From assembly GCA_009602735.1 (NCBI GenBank), contig WELA01006152.1, forward strand, positions 1 to 47,050: a DNA stretch of 47,050 nucleotides, written 5' to 3'. Positions 8,780 through 18,286 of the stretch are shown piece by piece (position 1 is the first letter of the stretch; each line of letters begins with the position of its first letter). Both the position numbers and the translations under genes were made by a program. The notes under the pieces are model-generated. The model did not search any database, was not told the origin of the DNA, and worked only from the letters and a program-made list of their open reading frames with translations. This DNA is from Mesotaenium endlicherianum (Eukaryota > Streptophyta > Zygnematophyceae > Zygnematales > Mesotaeniaceae).

Positions 8780-9334
8780 TCAGTCCATTAATGCTTTTTT
8801 ATACTGCAATCGCCGGAGGGCAATGGTCATTTGATTTTCCACTGTCTTAACGGATATCTGTAGTCTTTGAGCAATCTCTTTATTGCTCAGGTGAGCTTCC
8901 CTGCTGAGCAGGAACACTTGCCTGCATTTGTCGGGCAGCTGTTCGATCTCCTGCTGTATATGGTGCTGCATTTCCTTCACTTCAACCATTTCCAAAGCAG
9001 ATGCATTGTCCAACGAAGTGCTTACAGCCGACAGTTTTTGAAAAACACTTTCCCGTATATTACCTGAGCGGATGTGGTTGGCAACTTTATACTTAACAGC
9101 TGTTTTCAGATAAGCCCGGAGAGATTTAATTTGTAGCGACAACCGGTGCTCCCATAACCAAATAAAAACCTCCTGCACAATATCCTTACTGGCATCTTTG
9201 TTTCGCAGCATAAGGTAAGCGAGCAAGTAAAGGTCTTCCCAATATCTGTCATACAATATTTCAAATGCCTGCTGGTCTTCATTTGAAAGCAAAGCAAGCA
9301 ATTGATCATCCGAATATGATGAATAATTTTCCAA
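8780..9334 (-). CDS. RNA polymerase ECF sigma factor
   Basis: The 184-residue product has sigma region 2 at about residues 25-92 (FEILYDRYWEDLYLLAYLML, DIVQEVFIWLWEHR) and region 4 at about 128-178 (LPDKCRQVFLLSREAHLSNKE, VKTVENQMTIALRRL). There is no region 3, as expected for extracytoplasmic-function sigma factors of the Bacteroidota FecI-like type. With the FecR anti-sigma factor and the STN-containing SusC next to it, it likely drives susC/susD transcription. The start codon appears to be TTG at 9334; the frame has a stop 12 nt upstream (TAA at 9344-9346) and no suitable ATG nearby. Confidence 0.93.
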   Translation of the reverse strand: MENYSSYSDDQLLALLSNEDQQAFEILYDRYWEDLYLLAYLMLRNKDASKDIVQEVFIWLWEHRLSLQIKSLRAYLKTAVKYKVANHIRSGNIRESVFQKLSAVSTSLDNASALEMVEVKEMQHHIQQEIEQLPDKCRQVFLLSREAHLSNKEIAQRLQISVKTVENQMTIALRRLQYKKALMD

Positions 9335-9585
9335 AGCAATCGTTTATATCAATCACGGCAAATCGAACAGTAAGGCTAATGTATGAATGTTTTGAATAAA
9401 TAAATGTCCTTTTTACACTTAAATATTGTTTAAATTTAAAAGGGCAATCAAACACATAATTATTTTTATACTATCGATGATAATAATACAGCTATGCAGC
9501 AGTCAATACACTTTAAGGCCAGCGGCCTTGACAATCATCACCAGTTGATTTGATTGTTGTCATGAAAAGGGCGCCGGACAGCGGG

Positions 9586-9593
9586 TACATTTG
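9586..9593 (+). promoter_or_regulatory. -7 promoter element of the flavoprotein gene
   Basis: TACATTTG matches the Bacteroidota -7 consensus TAnnTTTG exactly and lies 25 nt before the ATG at 9619, giving a leader of about 20 nt. An imperfect inverted repeat (9530-9540 with 9551-9561, 9 of 11 matching) lies upstream and could be a regulator site. Confidence 0.55.
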
Positions 9594-9618
9594 AACCACA
9601 ATCTTAAAACAGCAACCC

Positions 9619-10068
9619 ATGTTAGGTGAATTGAAAGAAGCGGCTATAACAAACATCCTGCATAGCCAGGTAATCGGCAGGCTCGCCTGCAGTAACGGGA
9701 AAGAACCCTATATTACCCCTGTAACCTATGCGTACGACGGTGATTTTATTTACGGACAAACAAGCGAAGGGAAAAAGCTGGACATCCTTCGCAAGAACCC
9801 GAAAGTTTGTTTCGAGGTCGACATGATAACCGATATGCGCAATTGGCAAAGCGTGGTCATTTACGGAAAGTTTGAAGAACTGGAAGGGGCAGAAGCAAAA
9901 AAGGCAAGGGAAATTCTTTTCGACCGCGTATTTCCTTTGTCCACCAGCAGCACCATTCACCCGCACGAACACGAAACAAAAACGAAAGTGGATGACAGTA
10001 CAAGGGTCAAAACTGTCTTGTACCGTATCAGGATCCAGGAAGCAACAGGGAGATTTGAAAAACAATAA
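9619..10068 (+). CDS. pyridoxamine 5'-phosphate oxidase-like FMN-binding protein
   Basis: The 149-residue product has the split-barrel flavin-binding fold of the PNPOx-like family: an N-terminal helix followed by IGRLACSNGKEPYITPVTYAY, then GDFIYGQTSEGKKLDILRKNPKVCFEVD and a WQSVVIYGKFEEL strand. Members of this group include nitroimidazole reductases of the Nim type and general F420/FMN oxidoreductases. The sequence does not decide between them. It likely uses FMN in the cytoplasm to reduce a small compound. It is followed by the truncated ATPase gene after 35 nt and may be co-transcribed with it. Confidence 0.8.
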   Translation: MLGELKEAAITNILHSQVIGRLACSNGKEPYITPVTYAYDGDFIYGQTSEGKKLDILRKNPKVCFEVDMITDMRNWQSVVIYGKFEELEGAEAKKAREILFDRVFPLSTSSTIHPHEHETKTKVDDSTRVKTVLYRIRIQEATGRFEKQ

Positions 10069-10103
10069 AAGCAACCTCTGTTCCGTTATCGTAACAGAAG
10101 CCT

Positions 10104-11729
10104 ATGCTGAACGAAGATCTGATAGCACATTTCTGGAGTATTGACCAGGAAACACTTTTTAAAAGAACCGGATCCGGTTTACCTGGTCTAAGTGAAAATG
10201 AAGCGAATGCCCGCCTGAGCCGGCAAAGAAAAGCGAACAAAACTGTGCAACCCTGGCGCCGGGATGCAAAACTGCTGCTGGCTCAATACAAAAACCCGCT
10301 GGTCCTGTTATTGATCTTTGCCGTCTTTCTTTCGTTGATCCTGAAGGAATACTCAGACGGCATCATTGTACTCATCGTATTATTGTCAACCGGCATATTC
10401 GGCTTTTTCCAGGAACGGAATGCCGGCAGGGCCGTTGAAAAACTGCGCGCACTGGTACACAGCAAAGTGCGGGTACGGAGAGATGGTAAAGAAGAAGATA
10501 TCCCGGCAGACGAAGTGGTAACAGGAGATATTGTGTTATTGAGCGCCGGCTGTATGATCCCTTCCGATGCATTGATACTTGAGTCGAACAACCTCCATGT
10601 AAATGAATCCATCTTAACGGGAGAAGCTTTCCCTGTAGAAAAAAACAGCGGCACCTGTAAGCCCGATGCTCCACTAAGTGCTGTCGGCAATTCGGTATTC
10701 AAAGGCAGCAGTGTGGTCAGCGGCAGCGCGGTTGTGTTGACCGCCAATGCAGGCAAATATACCGAGTTGGGAAAAATAGCTTCCTCACTCGAAAGCGAGA
10801 TGTCTGTCAATGCTTTTGAAATAGGCATCATGAAATTCGGGTACCTGTTGATGCGCTTAACCATCATTGCAACGGGAGCCATTTTGATCTTCAATATCAT
10901 TCTCCACAAACCCTTTATCGATTCCATTCTTTTTGCACTTGCGTTGGCCATAGGACTAACACCGGAATTATTACCCGTTATTACTACCATCACCCTGTCT
11001 GCAGGAGCCAAACGAATGGCCGCTAAAAAAGTGATCGTAAAAAAATTAAGCGCCATTCAGAACCTGGGAGAAATCGATATCCTTTGCAGCGATAAAACGG
11101 GCACCATTACCGAAGGAGCGGTACAAATAGAATCGGTCACCGATCTCAACGGCAACAGGAGTGATAAAGCGTGGCTGTATGCTTACCTCAATGCTTATTT
11201 TGAAACCGGTTTTTCCAATCCTATGGACGATGCCATAAGACAGGTAAAAGCCGTGGATATTACCGGTTACAGCAAATGCGATGAACTGCCGTACGATTTC
11301 ATACGGAAGCGCCTGAGTATAGCGGTAAGTTTCGGGGATCAGCAGCTCCTGATCACCAAAGGAGCTGTGGACAATATCCTGCAGGTTTGCAGCTTTTGTG
11401 AAAGAGCAGGGGCCAGCCAGTGTACGATAGAAGAAGTAAAGGATGAGTTGAAACAGCGGTTTGCTGCATTAAGCGGCAATGGCTTCCGGGTGATTGGGGT
11501 TTGCTATAAAAATATTACCGGCACTACCCGTATCGGTAAAGACGATGAAAAAGACATGGTATTCCTCGGGTTCATTGTATTGTACGACCCGCCCAAGAAG
11601 GGTATTGTTGAATCCATCACTGCCTTGCGCAATACAGGTATTGCATTGAAAGTTATTAAGTGTAATTTTGGTGGTGTAAAAACAACTACCAAACTGAATG
11701 GTTTCCTGGTCAGCGATATTTCTTTTTAG
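10104..11729 (+). pseudogene. P-type ATPase (MgtA-like magnesium/cation transporter), C-terminally truncated
   Basis: The frame has 541 codons where P-type ATPases of this type usually have about 850-900. Present are the N-terminal cation-ATPase domain, TM1-TM4, the actuator loop with LTGEAFPV (TGEA instead of TGES), LTPELLPV in TM4, the phosphorylation site CSDKTGTIT and the nucleotide-binding-domain lysine region ITKGAVDNIL. Homology stops after GIALKVI (codon 518, nt 11657). The following 23 codons are unrelated, and the TGDN and GDGxND motifs and TM5-TM10 are absent. Without the hinge and the C-terminal ion-path helices it cannot pump. The break abuts the toxin gene that converges on it, and the two frames overlap at 11710-11729. 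The missing half is not found downstream in this window. Confidence 0.85.
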
Positions 11730-12030
11730 GATGAAGGGACGTATGAAATACAGATACTATTCTTATTGATTTCTTTCTTTTATTGATACGGTAAATTATC
11801 AGGAAAGGGAATGTTGATAATATTGTTTCTTTATATGAATTATAGCGTGTAGGATATCTTTCAGGATTTTGTTCAATGAGTTGTGCTTTACGAACTACTT
11901 CCTGAATAAATCGGTCTCCCAGGCTTTGTTGCCTTTCTTCATACCAATCCCATGCGGATGCAATTTCTTTTTGAGCCCGGGAAGAAAAAATGATGAAATA
12001 TGACAGGTTACCTGCCATATTTTTTTGCAC
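11710..12030 (-). CDS. RelE/ParE-family toxin of a type II toxin-antitoxin pair
   Basis: The product (106 residues, or 102 if the internal ATG at 12018 is used) has the ParE/RelE fold pattern: an N-terminal beta strand (YFIIFSSRAQKEI), two helices (SAWDWYEERQQSLGDRFIQEV), an NPERYPTRY loop and C-terminal strands (FPFLIIYRINKRKKSIRIVSVFH). Family members poison gyrase or act on translating ribosomes; which one applies here is not evident. It overlaps the 3' end of the upstream antitoxin gene by 23 bp (11 bp with the later start), so the two are translationally coupled. It converges with the truncated ATPase gene. Confidence 0.82.
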   Translation of the reverse strand: MQKNMAGNLSYFIIFSSRAQKEIASAWDWYEERQQSLGDRFIQEVVRKAQLIEQNPERYPTRYNSYKETILSTFPFLIIYRINKRKKSIRIVSVFHTSLHPKKKYR

Positions 12031-12265
12031 GAAGTTTATCTATGCTGTCAATGAGTTGGGGAGTAGTAAATCCTTTGTCAGCCCCATCTTCCAAAGCATT
12101 GTATCGGGTGTCAAGTTCTTTTACCAATTGTTTATCCCTCCACCATTCGTTTGTTTGTTCGATATCGTCTTCAAGCAGGTTATAAATGGCATGAAGCTTC
12201 TTAGTATCCGCTACGCGGATATAATCGTATAATTTATGCCGTATTGCCGCACTGCTGGTGTTCAT
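12008..12265 (-). CDS. antitoxin partner of the RelE/ParE toxin
   Basis: An 85-residue acidic, helical protein (KLYDYIRVADTKKLHAIYNL, then EQTNEWWRDKQLVKELDTRY) of the addiction-module antitoxin type often found before ParE-like toxins in Bacteroidota. Its identity rests on position, size and overlap with the toxin gene more than on a strong motif. The gene starts 4 nt after a perfect -7 promoter element, so its transcript probably has almost no leader. Confidence 0.72.
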   Translation of the reverse strand: MNTSSAAIRHKLYDYIRVADTKKLHAIYNLLEDDIEQTNEWWRDKQLVKELDTRYNALEDGADKGFTTPQLIDSIDKLRAKKYGR

Positions 12266-12269
12266 ATGC

Positions 12270-12277
12270 CAAATTTA
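12270..12277 (-). promoter_or_regulatory. -7 promoter element of the toxin-antitoxin operon
   Basis: On the minus strand the sequence is TAAATTTG, an exact match to TAnnTTTG, and it ends 4 nt before the antitoxin ATG at 12265. The transcription start would fall at or next to the start codon. Confidence 0.5.
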
Positions 12278-12393
12278 ATAAGTTTTAATCTAAGATACGA
12301 AATAGAATATTTGCCCTCTATTAAAGAATGGTTTACAATTTGAAAAATAGAAATTCTAATCAAACAAATCACTATCTTCCCTGAAAACCAGCG

Positions 12394-12648
12394 ATGAATC
12401 CGATAACCCTATTGGGACTTGCAGCGGCTTTTTGTACCACGGTCTCTTTTCTTCCCCAGGCCATTAAAACAATCAGGACCCGTGACACTTCGGGTATCTC
12501 GCTTTCCATGTATGGCTTGTTCACTTTTGGCACTTTGTTGTGGTTGCTCTTCGGTCTTTTTACTTCCAACATTCCGGTTACTGCAGCCAATGGAGTCACA
12601 TTGATTTTTGCGTTGATCATTCTTGTATATAAGATCAAATACCATTAA
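12394..12648 (+). CDS. SemiSWEET-family sugar transporter
   Basis: The 84-residue product has three predicted transmembrane helices and the PQ-loop signature (FLPQAIKTI, near residues 19-27), followed by DTSGISLSMYGLFTFGTLLWLLFG. This is the single triple-helix bundle of bacterial SemiSWEETs, which dimerise to form a sugar uniporter in the inner membrane. It is followed by an SDR dehydrogenase and a GH63-type glucosidase, so I infer that it moves glucose or a related sugar. Confidence 0.9.
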   Translation: MNPITLLGLAAAFCTTVSFLPQAIKTIRTRDTSGISLSMYGLFTFGTLLWLLFGLFTSNIPVTAANGVTLIFALIILVYKIKYH

Positions 12649-12684
12649 ACAAGCATCAGCATCATCGAACCTTAATTCTTCCGC

Positions 12685-13494
12685 ATGAATCCCAATCCCA
12701 AACTAAAAGGTCAGTCCGCCCTGGTTACAGGCGCCAACAGCGGTATCGGTAAAGCCGTGGCTATTGCATTGGCAAATGATGGCGCCAATGTGGTGGTCAA
12801 TTATGTAACCCATCCCGAAGCAGCTGAAGCTGTTGTAACAGAAATCAAAAACAATGGTGGTACGGCTATTGCTTTGCAGGCAGATGTGAGCAAGGAAGAC
12901 CAGGTACAGGCTATGTTCCAGGCTATGTACAAAGAATTCGGTACCATCGATATATTGGTGAACAATGCAGGCTTGCAAAAAGATTCTCCTTTTGAAAATA
13001 TGTCGCTCGCCGATTGGCAACTGGTGATCGATATCAACCTTACCGGGCAGTTCCTTTGTGCAAGAGAGGCGGTGCGCGAGTTTTTACGCAGGGGCATTGT
13101 ACCCGAAAGAAGTGTTGCCGCCGGTAAGATCATTTGCATGAGCAGCGTGCATGAAGTCATTCCCTGGGGCGGACATGTGAACTATGCCAGCTCCAAAGGC
13201 GGTATCATGTTATTGATGAAAAGCATGGCACAGGAGCTGGCGCCTAAAAAGATCCGTGTCAACAGCATCGGCCCCGGCGCCATTCAAACACCCATCAACC
13301 GCGCCGCCTGGGAAACACCCGAAGCGCTGAACAAACTACTCACACTGATACCCTATAACCGCATCGGTCAGCCGGAAGACATTGGCAAACTGGCCGCCTG
13401 GCTGGCAAGCGACGAATCGGATTATATTACCGGCACCACTGTTTTCTGTGATGGCGGCATGACCCTTTATCCCGGCTTCTCCACCAATGGATAA
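12685..13494 (+). CDS. short-chain dehydrogenase/reductase, glucose 1-dehydrogenase-like
   Basis: The 269-residue product is a classical SDR with the NAD(P)-binding motif TGANSGIG (residues 15-22), the NNAG motif, and the catalytic set Ser (SS near 153-154), Tyr167 and Lys171 in YASSK. The stretch after the active site ([10 protein letters not shown]) and the ending ([16 protein letters not shown]) fit the glucose 1-dehydrogenase subgroup, which oxidises beta-D-glucose to gluconolactone. Position between a sugar transporter and a glucosidase agrees with glucose as substrate, but substrate calls in SDRs are weak. The next gene starts 14 nt after its stop. Confidence 0.85.
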   Translation: MNPNPKLKGQSALVTGANSGIGKAVAIALANDGANVVVNYVTHPEAAEAVVTEIKNNGGTAIALQADVSKEDQVQAMFQAMYKEFGTIDILVNNAGLQKDSPFENMSLADWQLVIDINLTGQFLCAREAVREFLRRGIVPERSVAAGKIICMSSVHEVIPWGGHVNYASSKGGIMLLMKSMAQELAPKKIRVNSIGPGAIQTPINRAAWETPEALNKLLTLIPYNRIGQPEDIGKLAAWLASDESDYITGTTVFCDGGMTLYPGFSTNG

Positions 13495-13508
13495 CTCAAA
13501 TAAGTTGT

Positions 13509-16130
13509 ATGACAGCAGAACAGGAACGGTTAGAAAAGAATGCCGGTAAGGAAGTGCCGTTGGAAGAATGGGGCCCTTACCTCAGCGAAAGACAATGGGG
13601 CACTGTTCGGGAAGACTATAGCGAAAACGGCGATGCGTGGAATTATTTTCCGCACGACCATGCCCGCAGCCGCGTATACCGGTGGGGGGAAGACGGGCTC
13701 GCCGGTATATCGGATTACCGGCAGCAATTGTGCTTTGCCGTAGCGTTGTGGAACGGCAAAGATCCCATATTGAAAGAGCGCCTGTTCGGACTCACCAATA
13801 ACGAAGGCAATCATGGCGAAGACGTCAAGGAACTGTATTATTACCTCGATAACCTGCCTTCGCACTATTATATGAAATACCTGTACAAGTATCCGCAACA
13901 GGCATTTCCTTATGAAGACCTCGTTAATACAAACAAGAACAGGAATAAATTCGAAGAAGAGTATGAGTTGCTCGATACAGGCATTTTCGACCAGGATGCT
14001 TATTTCGATGTATCGGTTACGTATGCCAAACAAGACAGCGAAGATATTTCCATTTGCCTAGAGGTTGCCAACAAAGGCAAGAATGCCGCTACTATAACTG
14101 TATTGCCCACACTATGGTTCTTCAACAAATGGCAGTATGGCCAGATGCAACAAAAACCGCNACTGCAACGGATCAACGAACAAACGGTAAAGGCGACTCA
14201 CGAAGACCTTGGCACCTATTACTATTATGTGCAACAACCACAAGCCATCTTCTTTACAGAAAATGAGACCAACACGGAACGCTTGTTCGGCCGGCCCAAC
14301 CCATCGCCTTTTGTCAAAGATGCTTTTCATGATGCGGTGATAGATGGCAAGAACAGGGAACTGCTGGCGCAACAACCAACGGGCACCAAATGTGCGGCTG
14401 TATATGAACTAACCATTGCACCCGGCGCCAGCCAGTTGATCTATGCGCGCATTACAAGCCATCAAACCGAAACGCCTTTTGATGAGAGGCTGCCGCAATT
14501 GTTTGCAGCGCGCCAACAGGAGGCGGATGATTTCTACCGGTCAGTCTTCCCCGCGCAAACAGATCCTTCTCTTGCCGCCCTGCAGCGCAAAGCCTTCGCC
14601 AGTCTGCTTTGGAGTAAACAATATTATCACTACGATGTAGAAGACTGGCTGGCATCCTCAGACGGCGTCAGTCCGGCTGCTGCTGCAAGACAGCAAGGCC
14701 GGAATGCCGGCTGGAAGAACATCAAGAACGCCGATGTGATTCTCATGCCCGATAAATGGGAATATCCCTGGTATGCGGCCTGGGACCTGGCTTTTCATTG
14801 CATACCCATGGCCATCATTGATCCGCAGTTTGCCAAGCATCAATTGATATTGCTTACGAGGGAATGGTACATGAACCCAAATGGACAAATGCCGGCTTAT
14901 GAATGGAATTTCAGTGATGTGAATCCGCCGGTACAGGCATTCGCCGCGTTGCAGGTATACCAGATAGAAAAGCAAAGAACCGGCAAGGGCGATATCACAT
15001 TCCTTAAAAAGATCTTCCAGAAGCTGGTAGTGAATTTTACCTGGTGGGTGAACCGTAAAGACCTGAACGGGAATAATATTTTCAGCGGAGGCTTTTTAGG
15101 GTTAGATAATATCGGCGTCTTCAACCGCAGCAGCCAGTTGCCCGATGAAGTGGAGCTGGAACAAACGGATGCCACTGCTTGGATGGCCATGTATGCACTG
15201 CATTTGTTCGACATGGCCGTTGAGATTGCCACGGAAGACCTGGCTTTTGAAGACATGGTCACCAAGTTTTATGAGCATTTTATATTGATCGCCGATGCCG
15301 CCAATCACCTGGGCCTGTGGGACGAAGGAGATCGTTTTTTTTATGATGTGCTGAGCTTATATGGAAAAGCGCCCGTGCCGCTGAAGATCAGGTCGGCGGT
15401 AGGGTTGGTGCCTCTGTTTGCGGTATCAATACTGACTAAAGAGCAGTGCAGCCGCTTGCCGGGTTTTGAGAAAAGAAGGAACTGGTTCAATCATTATGAA
15501 GAAACCATCCATCATTATAAAGCCTATGCAGAAAGAAAAGATCCGGATACGCTTCTTTTCTCCCTGGTCGATACAGATAAGTTAACGGCTTTGTTGTCTA
15601 AACTGCTGGATGAATCGGAATTCCTGTCACCCGGCGGGGTGCGTGCGCTTTCCCAATATTATAAAGACCATCCTTACCGGATAAACATCGAAGGCAACGA
15701 TTATGAAGTGAGCTACGATCCGGGCGATTCCACTTCCGGATTGTTTGGCGGCAACTCCAACTGGCGGGGTCCGGTATGGATGCCCATCAATTATTTACTG
15801 GTAAAATCCATAGAAAAATACGGCGCCTTTTATGGCAACGACCTGCGCGTTGAATTCCCGCAGCATTCGGGCAATTTTATGAACCTCGAAGCAGTAGCGG
15901 CAGCGTTGCGCCAAAGGTTGATCCGTATCTTTACCAAAGATGCCAATGGAAAAAGGCCGGTACATGGCAGGCACAGCTGGTTTTATGAGCGGCCCGGCAA
16001 CGAAGAGCTGGTATTGTTTTATGAGTATTTTCATGGTGATGATTCCCATGGAGTAGGTGCCAGTCACCAAACCGGATGGACGGCGCTGATCGCGGATATG
16101 CTTTCTGAAAGTAGTATCTTAGACCCATGA
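13509..16130 (+). CDS. GH63/MGH1-type glycoside hydrolase (glucosidase)
   Basis: The 873-residue product has no signal peptide, so it is cytoplasmic. It belongs to the GH63-like (alpha/alpha)6-barrel group: the N-terminal [20 protein letters not shown] region, the [15 protein letters not shown] motif holding the likely catalytic acid Asp426, and a C-terminal HSWFYER and [13 protein letters not shown] motif. GH63 enzymes cleave alpha-glucosidic bonds, and relatives hydrolyse mannosylglycerate or glucosylglycerate. It follows the glucose-dehydrogenase-like gene by 14 nt and its stop overlaps the start of the mntA-like gene (ATGA), so these form one transcript. One base (14161) is an unresolved N in codon 218. 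Confidence 0.87.
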   Translation: MTAEQERLEKNAGKEVPLEEWGPYLSERQWGTVREDYSENGDAWNYFPHDHARSRVYRWGEDGLAGISDYRQQLCFAVALWNGKDPILKERLFGLTNNEGNHGEDVKELYYYLDNLPSHYYMKYLYKYPQQAFPYEDLVNTNKNRNKFEEEYELLDTGIFDQDAYFDVSVTYAKQDSEDISICLEVANKGKNAATITVLPTLWFFNKWQYGQMQQKPXLQRINEQTVKATHEDLGTYYYYVQQPQAIFFTENETNTERLFGRPNPSPFVKDAFHDAVIDGKNRELLAQQPTGTKCAAVYELTIAPGASQLIYARITSHQTETPFDERLPQLFAARQQEADDFYRSVFPAQTDPSLAALQRKAFASLLWSKQYYHYDVEDWLASSDGVSPAAAARQQGRNAGWKNIKNADVILMPDKWEYPWYAAWDLAFHCIPMAIIDPQFAKHQLILLTREWYMNPNGQMPAYEWNFSDVNPPVQAFAALQVYQIEKQRTGKGDITFLKKIFQKLVVNFTWWVNRKDLNGNNIFSGGFLGLDNIGVFNRSSQLPDEVELEQTDATAWMAMYALHLFDMAVEIATEDLAFEDMVTKFYEHFILIADAANHLGLWDEGDRFFYDVLSLYGKAPVPLKIRSAVGLVPLFAVSILTKEQCSRLPGFEKRRNWFNHYEETIHHYKAYAERKDPDTLLFSLVDTDKLTALLSKLLDESEFLSPGGVRALSQYYKDHPYRINIEGNDYEVSYDPGDSTSGLFGGNSNWRGPVWMPINYLLVKSIEKYGAFYGNDLRVEFPQHSGNFMNLEAVAAALRQRLIRIFTKDANGKRPVHGRHSWFYERPGNEELVLFYEYFHGDDSHGVGASHQTGWTALIADMLSESSILDP

Positions 16131-16191
16131 AAGAGCCTGTTCAGGATAAGAATAACCTGCTTTTGATGTTAAAAGCCAATGGGTCTAAGAT
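16116..16191 (+). promoter_or_regulatory. inverted repeat spanning the mntA start codon
   Basis: Two 13-nt arms, ATCTTAGACCCAT (16116-16128) and ATGGGTCTAAGAT (16179-16191), are perfect reverse complements 50 nt apart. The first arm includes the first two bases of the mntA start codon (16127-16129), so the folded RNA would hide the translation start. Alternatively it is a DNA operator. Confidence 0.5.
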
Positions 16192-16438
16192 CAAATCTTA
16201 TGGCGTAGAGAGCCTGAGTCTTTTTGGATCTTTTGCTCGAGGTATACCAGGTCCGGAGAGCGATGTGGATTTGCTGGTTAATTTTGACCCTCAAAGAAAA
16301 ACTTACGACAACTTTATGGAGTTGTCTTTTTTCCTGGAGGACCTGCTTGGCAGAAGGGTCGAGTTGGTAACGCCCCAGTCACTGAACAAATTCATAGGCC
16401 CACATATTCTAAAACGTGCAGAGCATGTCGCCATCTGA
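16127..16438 (+). CDS. mntA: MntA-type nucleotidyltransferase antitoxin
   Basis: The 103-residue product is a minimal nucleotidyltransferase (MNT) of the DNA polymerase-beta superfamily: GSFARG at residues 34-39 and SDVDLLV with Asp46 and Asp48 as metal ligands. In characterised MntA-HepT (type VII) systems the MNT protein AMPylates the HEPN toxin on a tyrosine and silences it. The partner with the required RX4HXY motif lies directly downstream and overlaps by 14 nt. The ATG overlaps the stop of the glucosidase gene, which ties the module to sugar-gene transcription. A 13-nt inverted repeat covers the start. Confidence 0.88.
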   Translation: MKEPVQDKNNLLLMLKANGSKIKSYGVESLSLFGSFARGIPGPESDVDLLVNFDPQRKTYDNFMELSFFLEDLLGRRVELVTPQSLNKFIGPHILKRAEHVAI

Positions 16439-16760
16439 TCTGGAATTACTGAAACATATAGCTGATGAAATTTCTTTTGTTTTAAAAGCTACTCAAGACA
16501 AAACAAAGGAAACAGTAATTAATGATCCTGTTTTGTCACGGGCTATCGTGCGCAGTTTAGAAATAGTAGGCGAAGCAAGCAATAAACTAGATCCTGATTT
16601 CAAATCTGATCATCCGGAAATTGAATGGCGAAAAATCATCAGCACACGCCACAAACTCATACACGATTATTTTGGAGTAGATTATGACATAGTGTGGGAT
16701 ATAGTATCTCGTAAGTTGCCAGATCTACTTGATTTTATAGAACAAATTATCAAAGAATAA
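16425..16760 (+). CDS. hepT: HepT-type HEPN toxin (RNase)
   Basis: With ATG at 16425 the protein has 111 residues, all-helical, and contains the HEPN active-site motif RX4HXY as RHKLIHDY (Arg75, His80, Tyr82). HepT toxins are RNases whose tyrosine is AMPylated by MntA. The gene overlaps the mntA-like gene by 14 nt. A GTG at 16416 would give three more residues. Both catalytic residues and the modified Tyr are present, so this module looks intact. Confidence 0.88.
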   Translation: MSPSDLELLKHIADEISFVLKATQDKTKETVINDPVLSRAIVRSLEIVGEASNKLDPDFKSDHPEIEWRKIISTRHKLIHDYFGVDYDIVWDIVSRKLPDLLDFIEQIIKE

Positions 16761-16798
16761 AGGTTTAGGGATGACTGTGCTCAGTTTTATCGGTCTGC

Positions 16799-18091
16799 AT
16801 GAAAAAAATCAAATCTTCTTTTGAACAGTTATCGATCTTTTTGCATTTGCTGAAATGGTCGGCTTATGCTTTGCCATTGGCTGTGCTGGTGGGTTCGCTG
16901 GTGGCTTTGTTTCTGTGGTTGCTCGATAAAGTAACAACCATGCGGGAGCAGCATGAGTGGCTGCTTTTCTTATTGCCGGTAGCAGGTGTGCTGATTTTCT
17001 TCCTGTATAAATACACCGGTAAGAATGCCGAAGCGGGCAATAACCTCATTATGGAGGAAATTCATGAGCCGGGCGGAGGCGTGCCGGCGCGCATGACGCC
17101 ACTGGTATTGATCTCTACACTCATCACCCATTTATTCGGAGGCTCGGCTGGCAGGGAAGGAACGGCTGTTCAAATGGGCGGCAGTATGGCAGGACTCCTC
17201 GGTAAATGGATGCGGCTCAACAGGAGCGACCTGCGCATATTACTGATGGCGGGAATGGCTGCCGGCTTCGGGGCTGTTTTCGGTACCCCTCTAACAGGCG
17301 CCATCTTTGCGCTGGAAGTACTGGCAGTTGGCCGCATCAACCATACGGCCCTGTTGCCCTGCTTTATAGCTGCTTTCCTGGCCGATATCACCTGTAGCGC
17401 ATGGGGTATCCGGCATACGCATTATGCCATCGCCCCTTTGCAGGCAGCAGCGGCACATCTGTTGCCATACCTGCATTTCAACGGGATACTGCTCATGAAA
17501 GTGATCCTCGCTGGTATATGTTTCGGGCTGGCTGGGTTCTTTTTTGCCGAACTGTCTCGCAACATCAAAAAGTACAGCACGCAATACATCAAAACGCCCT
17601 GGCTGATTCCTTTTGCCGGCGGATGTATCATTATAGTGCTAACATTGGTACTGGGTACTTCCGATTACCTGGGATTGGGCGTTACAAGTGCACATACGAA
17701 TGGCGTGAGCATTGTGTCTTCTTTCCAGCCCGGAGGTGCCGGCTATACCAGTTGGTTTTGGAAACTGCTGTTCACCGCTATTACCATTGGCACTGGTTTT
17801 AAAGGAGGAGAGGTGACGCCCCTGTTTTTCATCGGCGCCGCCCTGGGCAATGCCATTGCCACGCTTACCGGCGCGCCCATTGATCTTATGGCCGGACTGG
17901 GCTTTATCGCCGTCTTTGCCGGCGCCACCAATACGCCCATCGCTTGTACTTTGATGGGTATTGAACTGTTTGGCGGCGAGTACACCCTTTACTATGCAAT
18001 AGCCTGTTTCACCGCTTATTATTTCAGTGGTCACTCCGGTATTTACCGCGCCCAGCGGGTAATGAGCACTAAAACAGGTGCGTCATCCTGA
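16799..18091 (+). CDS. CLC-family ion transporter, probable CLC-F fluoride/proton antiporter
   Basis: The 430-residue product is a CLC membrane protein with about ten hydrophobic segments. The gating-glutamate motif reads [15 protein letters not shown], the helix-N region reads [14 protein letters not shown], and [13 protein letters not shown] follows the gate. In place of the chloride-selectivity motif GSGIP it has [10 protein letters not shown]. As I recall the family, GN..L...E.H with a nearby Met is typical of the CLC-F clade, which exports fluoride. I saw no crcB-type riboswitch in the 38-nt gap before the gene. The last residues (ASS) and the TGA stop come from the start of the dispersed repeat at 18081. 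Confidence 0.85.
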   Translation: MKKIKSSFEQLSIFLHLLKWSAYALPLAVLVGSLVALFLWLLDKVTTMREQHEWLLFLLPVAGVLIFFLYKYTGKNAEAGNNLIMEEIHEPGGGVPARMTPLVLISTLITHLFGGSAGREGTAVQMGGSMAGLLGKWMRLNRSDLRILLMAGMAAGFGAVFGTPLTGAIFALEVLAVGRINHTALLPCFIAAFLADITCSAWGIRHTHYAIAPLQAAAAHLLPYLHFNGILLMKVILAGICFGLAGFFFAELSRNIKKYSTQYIKTPWLIPFAGGCIIIVLTLVLGTSDYLGLGVTSAHTNGVSIVSSFQPGGAGYTSWFWKLLFTAITIGTGFKGGEVTPLFFIGAALGNAIATLTGAPIDLMAGLGFIAVFAGATNTPIACTLMGIELFGGEYTLYYAIACFTAYYFSGHSGIYRAQRVMSTKTGASS

Positions 18092-18266
18092 GCGTTCTTC
18101 GATCGTCATCCCGAGCAACGTCACCCTGAGCGAGCGAAGCGAGTCGAAGGGGCAGCCGAGGGATCTGCCCGAATCTCTGGCAGGTCCTTCGACTCGCTTC
18201 GCTCGCTCAGGATGACGTTCTTCGCTCGCTCAGGATGACGGAAATAAGGGATGCTCAGGATGACGT
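18081..18266. repeat. dispersed stem-loop repeat, copy A
   Basis: Arms 18120-18150 and 18186-18216 (31 nt each, one mismatch) enclose a 35-nt loop. Shorter fragments of the same family (GTCATCCTGAGC, CTCAGGATGACG) extend on both sides. The core of each arm reads GAGCGAGCGAAGCGAGTCG or its complement. Copies also lie at 21769, 30775 and 31418. There are no transposase genes or obvious target duplications. Confidence 0.85.
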
Positions 18267-18286
18267 AGCAAGGGTACCTCAGTTCT

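Noticed and set aside
10283..11056. 257-codon minus-strand frame opposite the ATPase gene
   Set aside because: It mirrors the ATPase coding region and has no protein-family features.
11661..11729. GGVKTTTKLN tail of the truncated ATPase looks like a ParA P-loop
   Set aside because: It lacks the GKT/S lysine arrangement of the Walker A motif, and only 23 codons follow the break, so this is taken as chance read-through.
16761..16798. possible fluoride riboswitch before the CLC gene
   Set aside because: The gap is too short, and the GGNGATGG-type core with a pseudoknot partner could not be found.
18081..18266. insertion sequence ends
   Set aside because: There is no transposase, no target duplication and the hairpin recurs as a small intergenic unit, so it is recorded as a repeat only.
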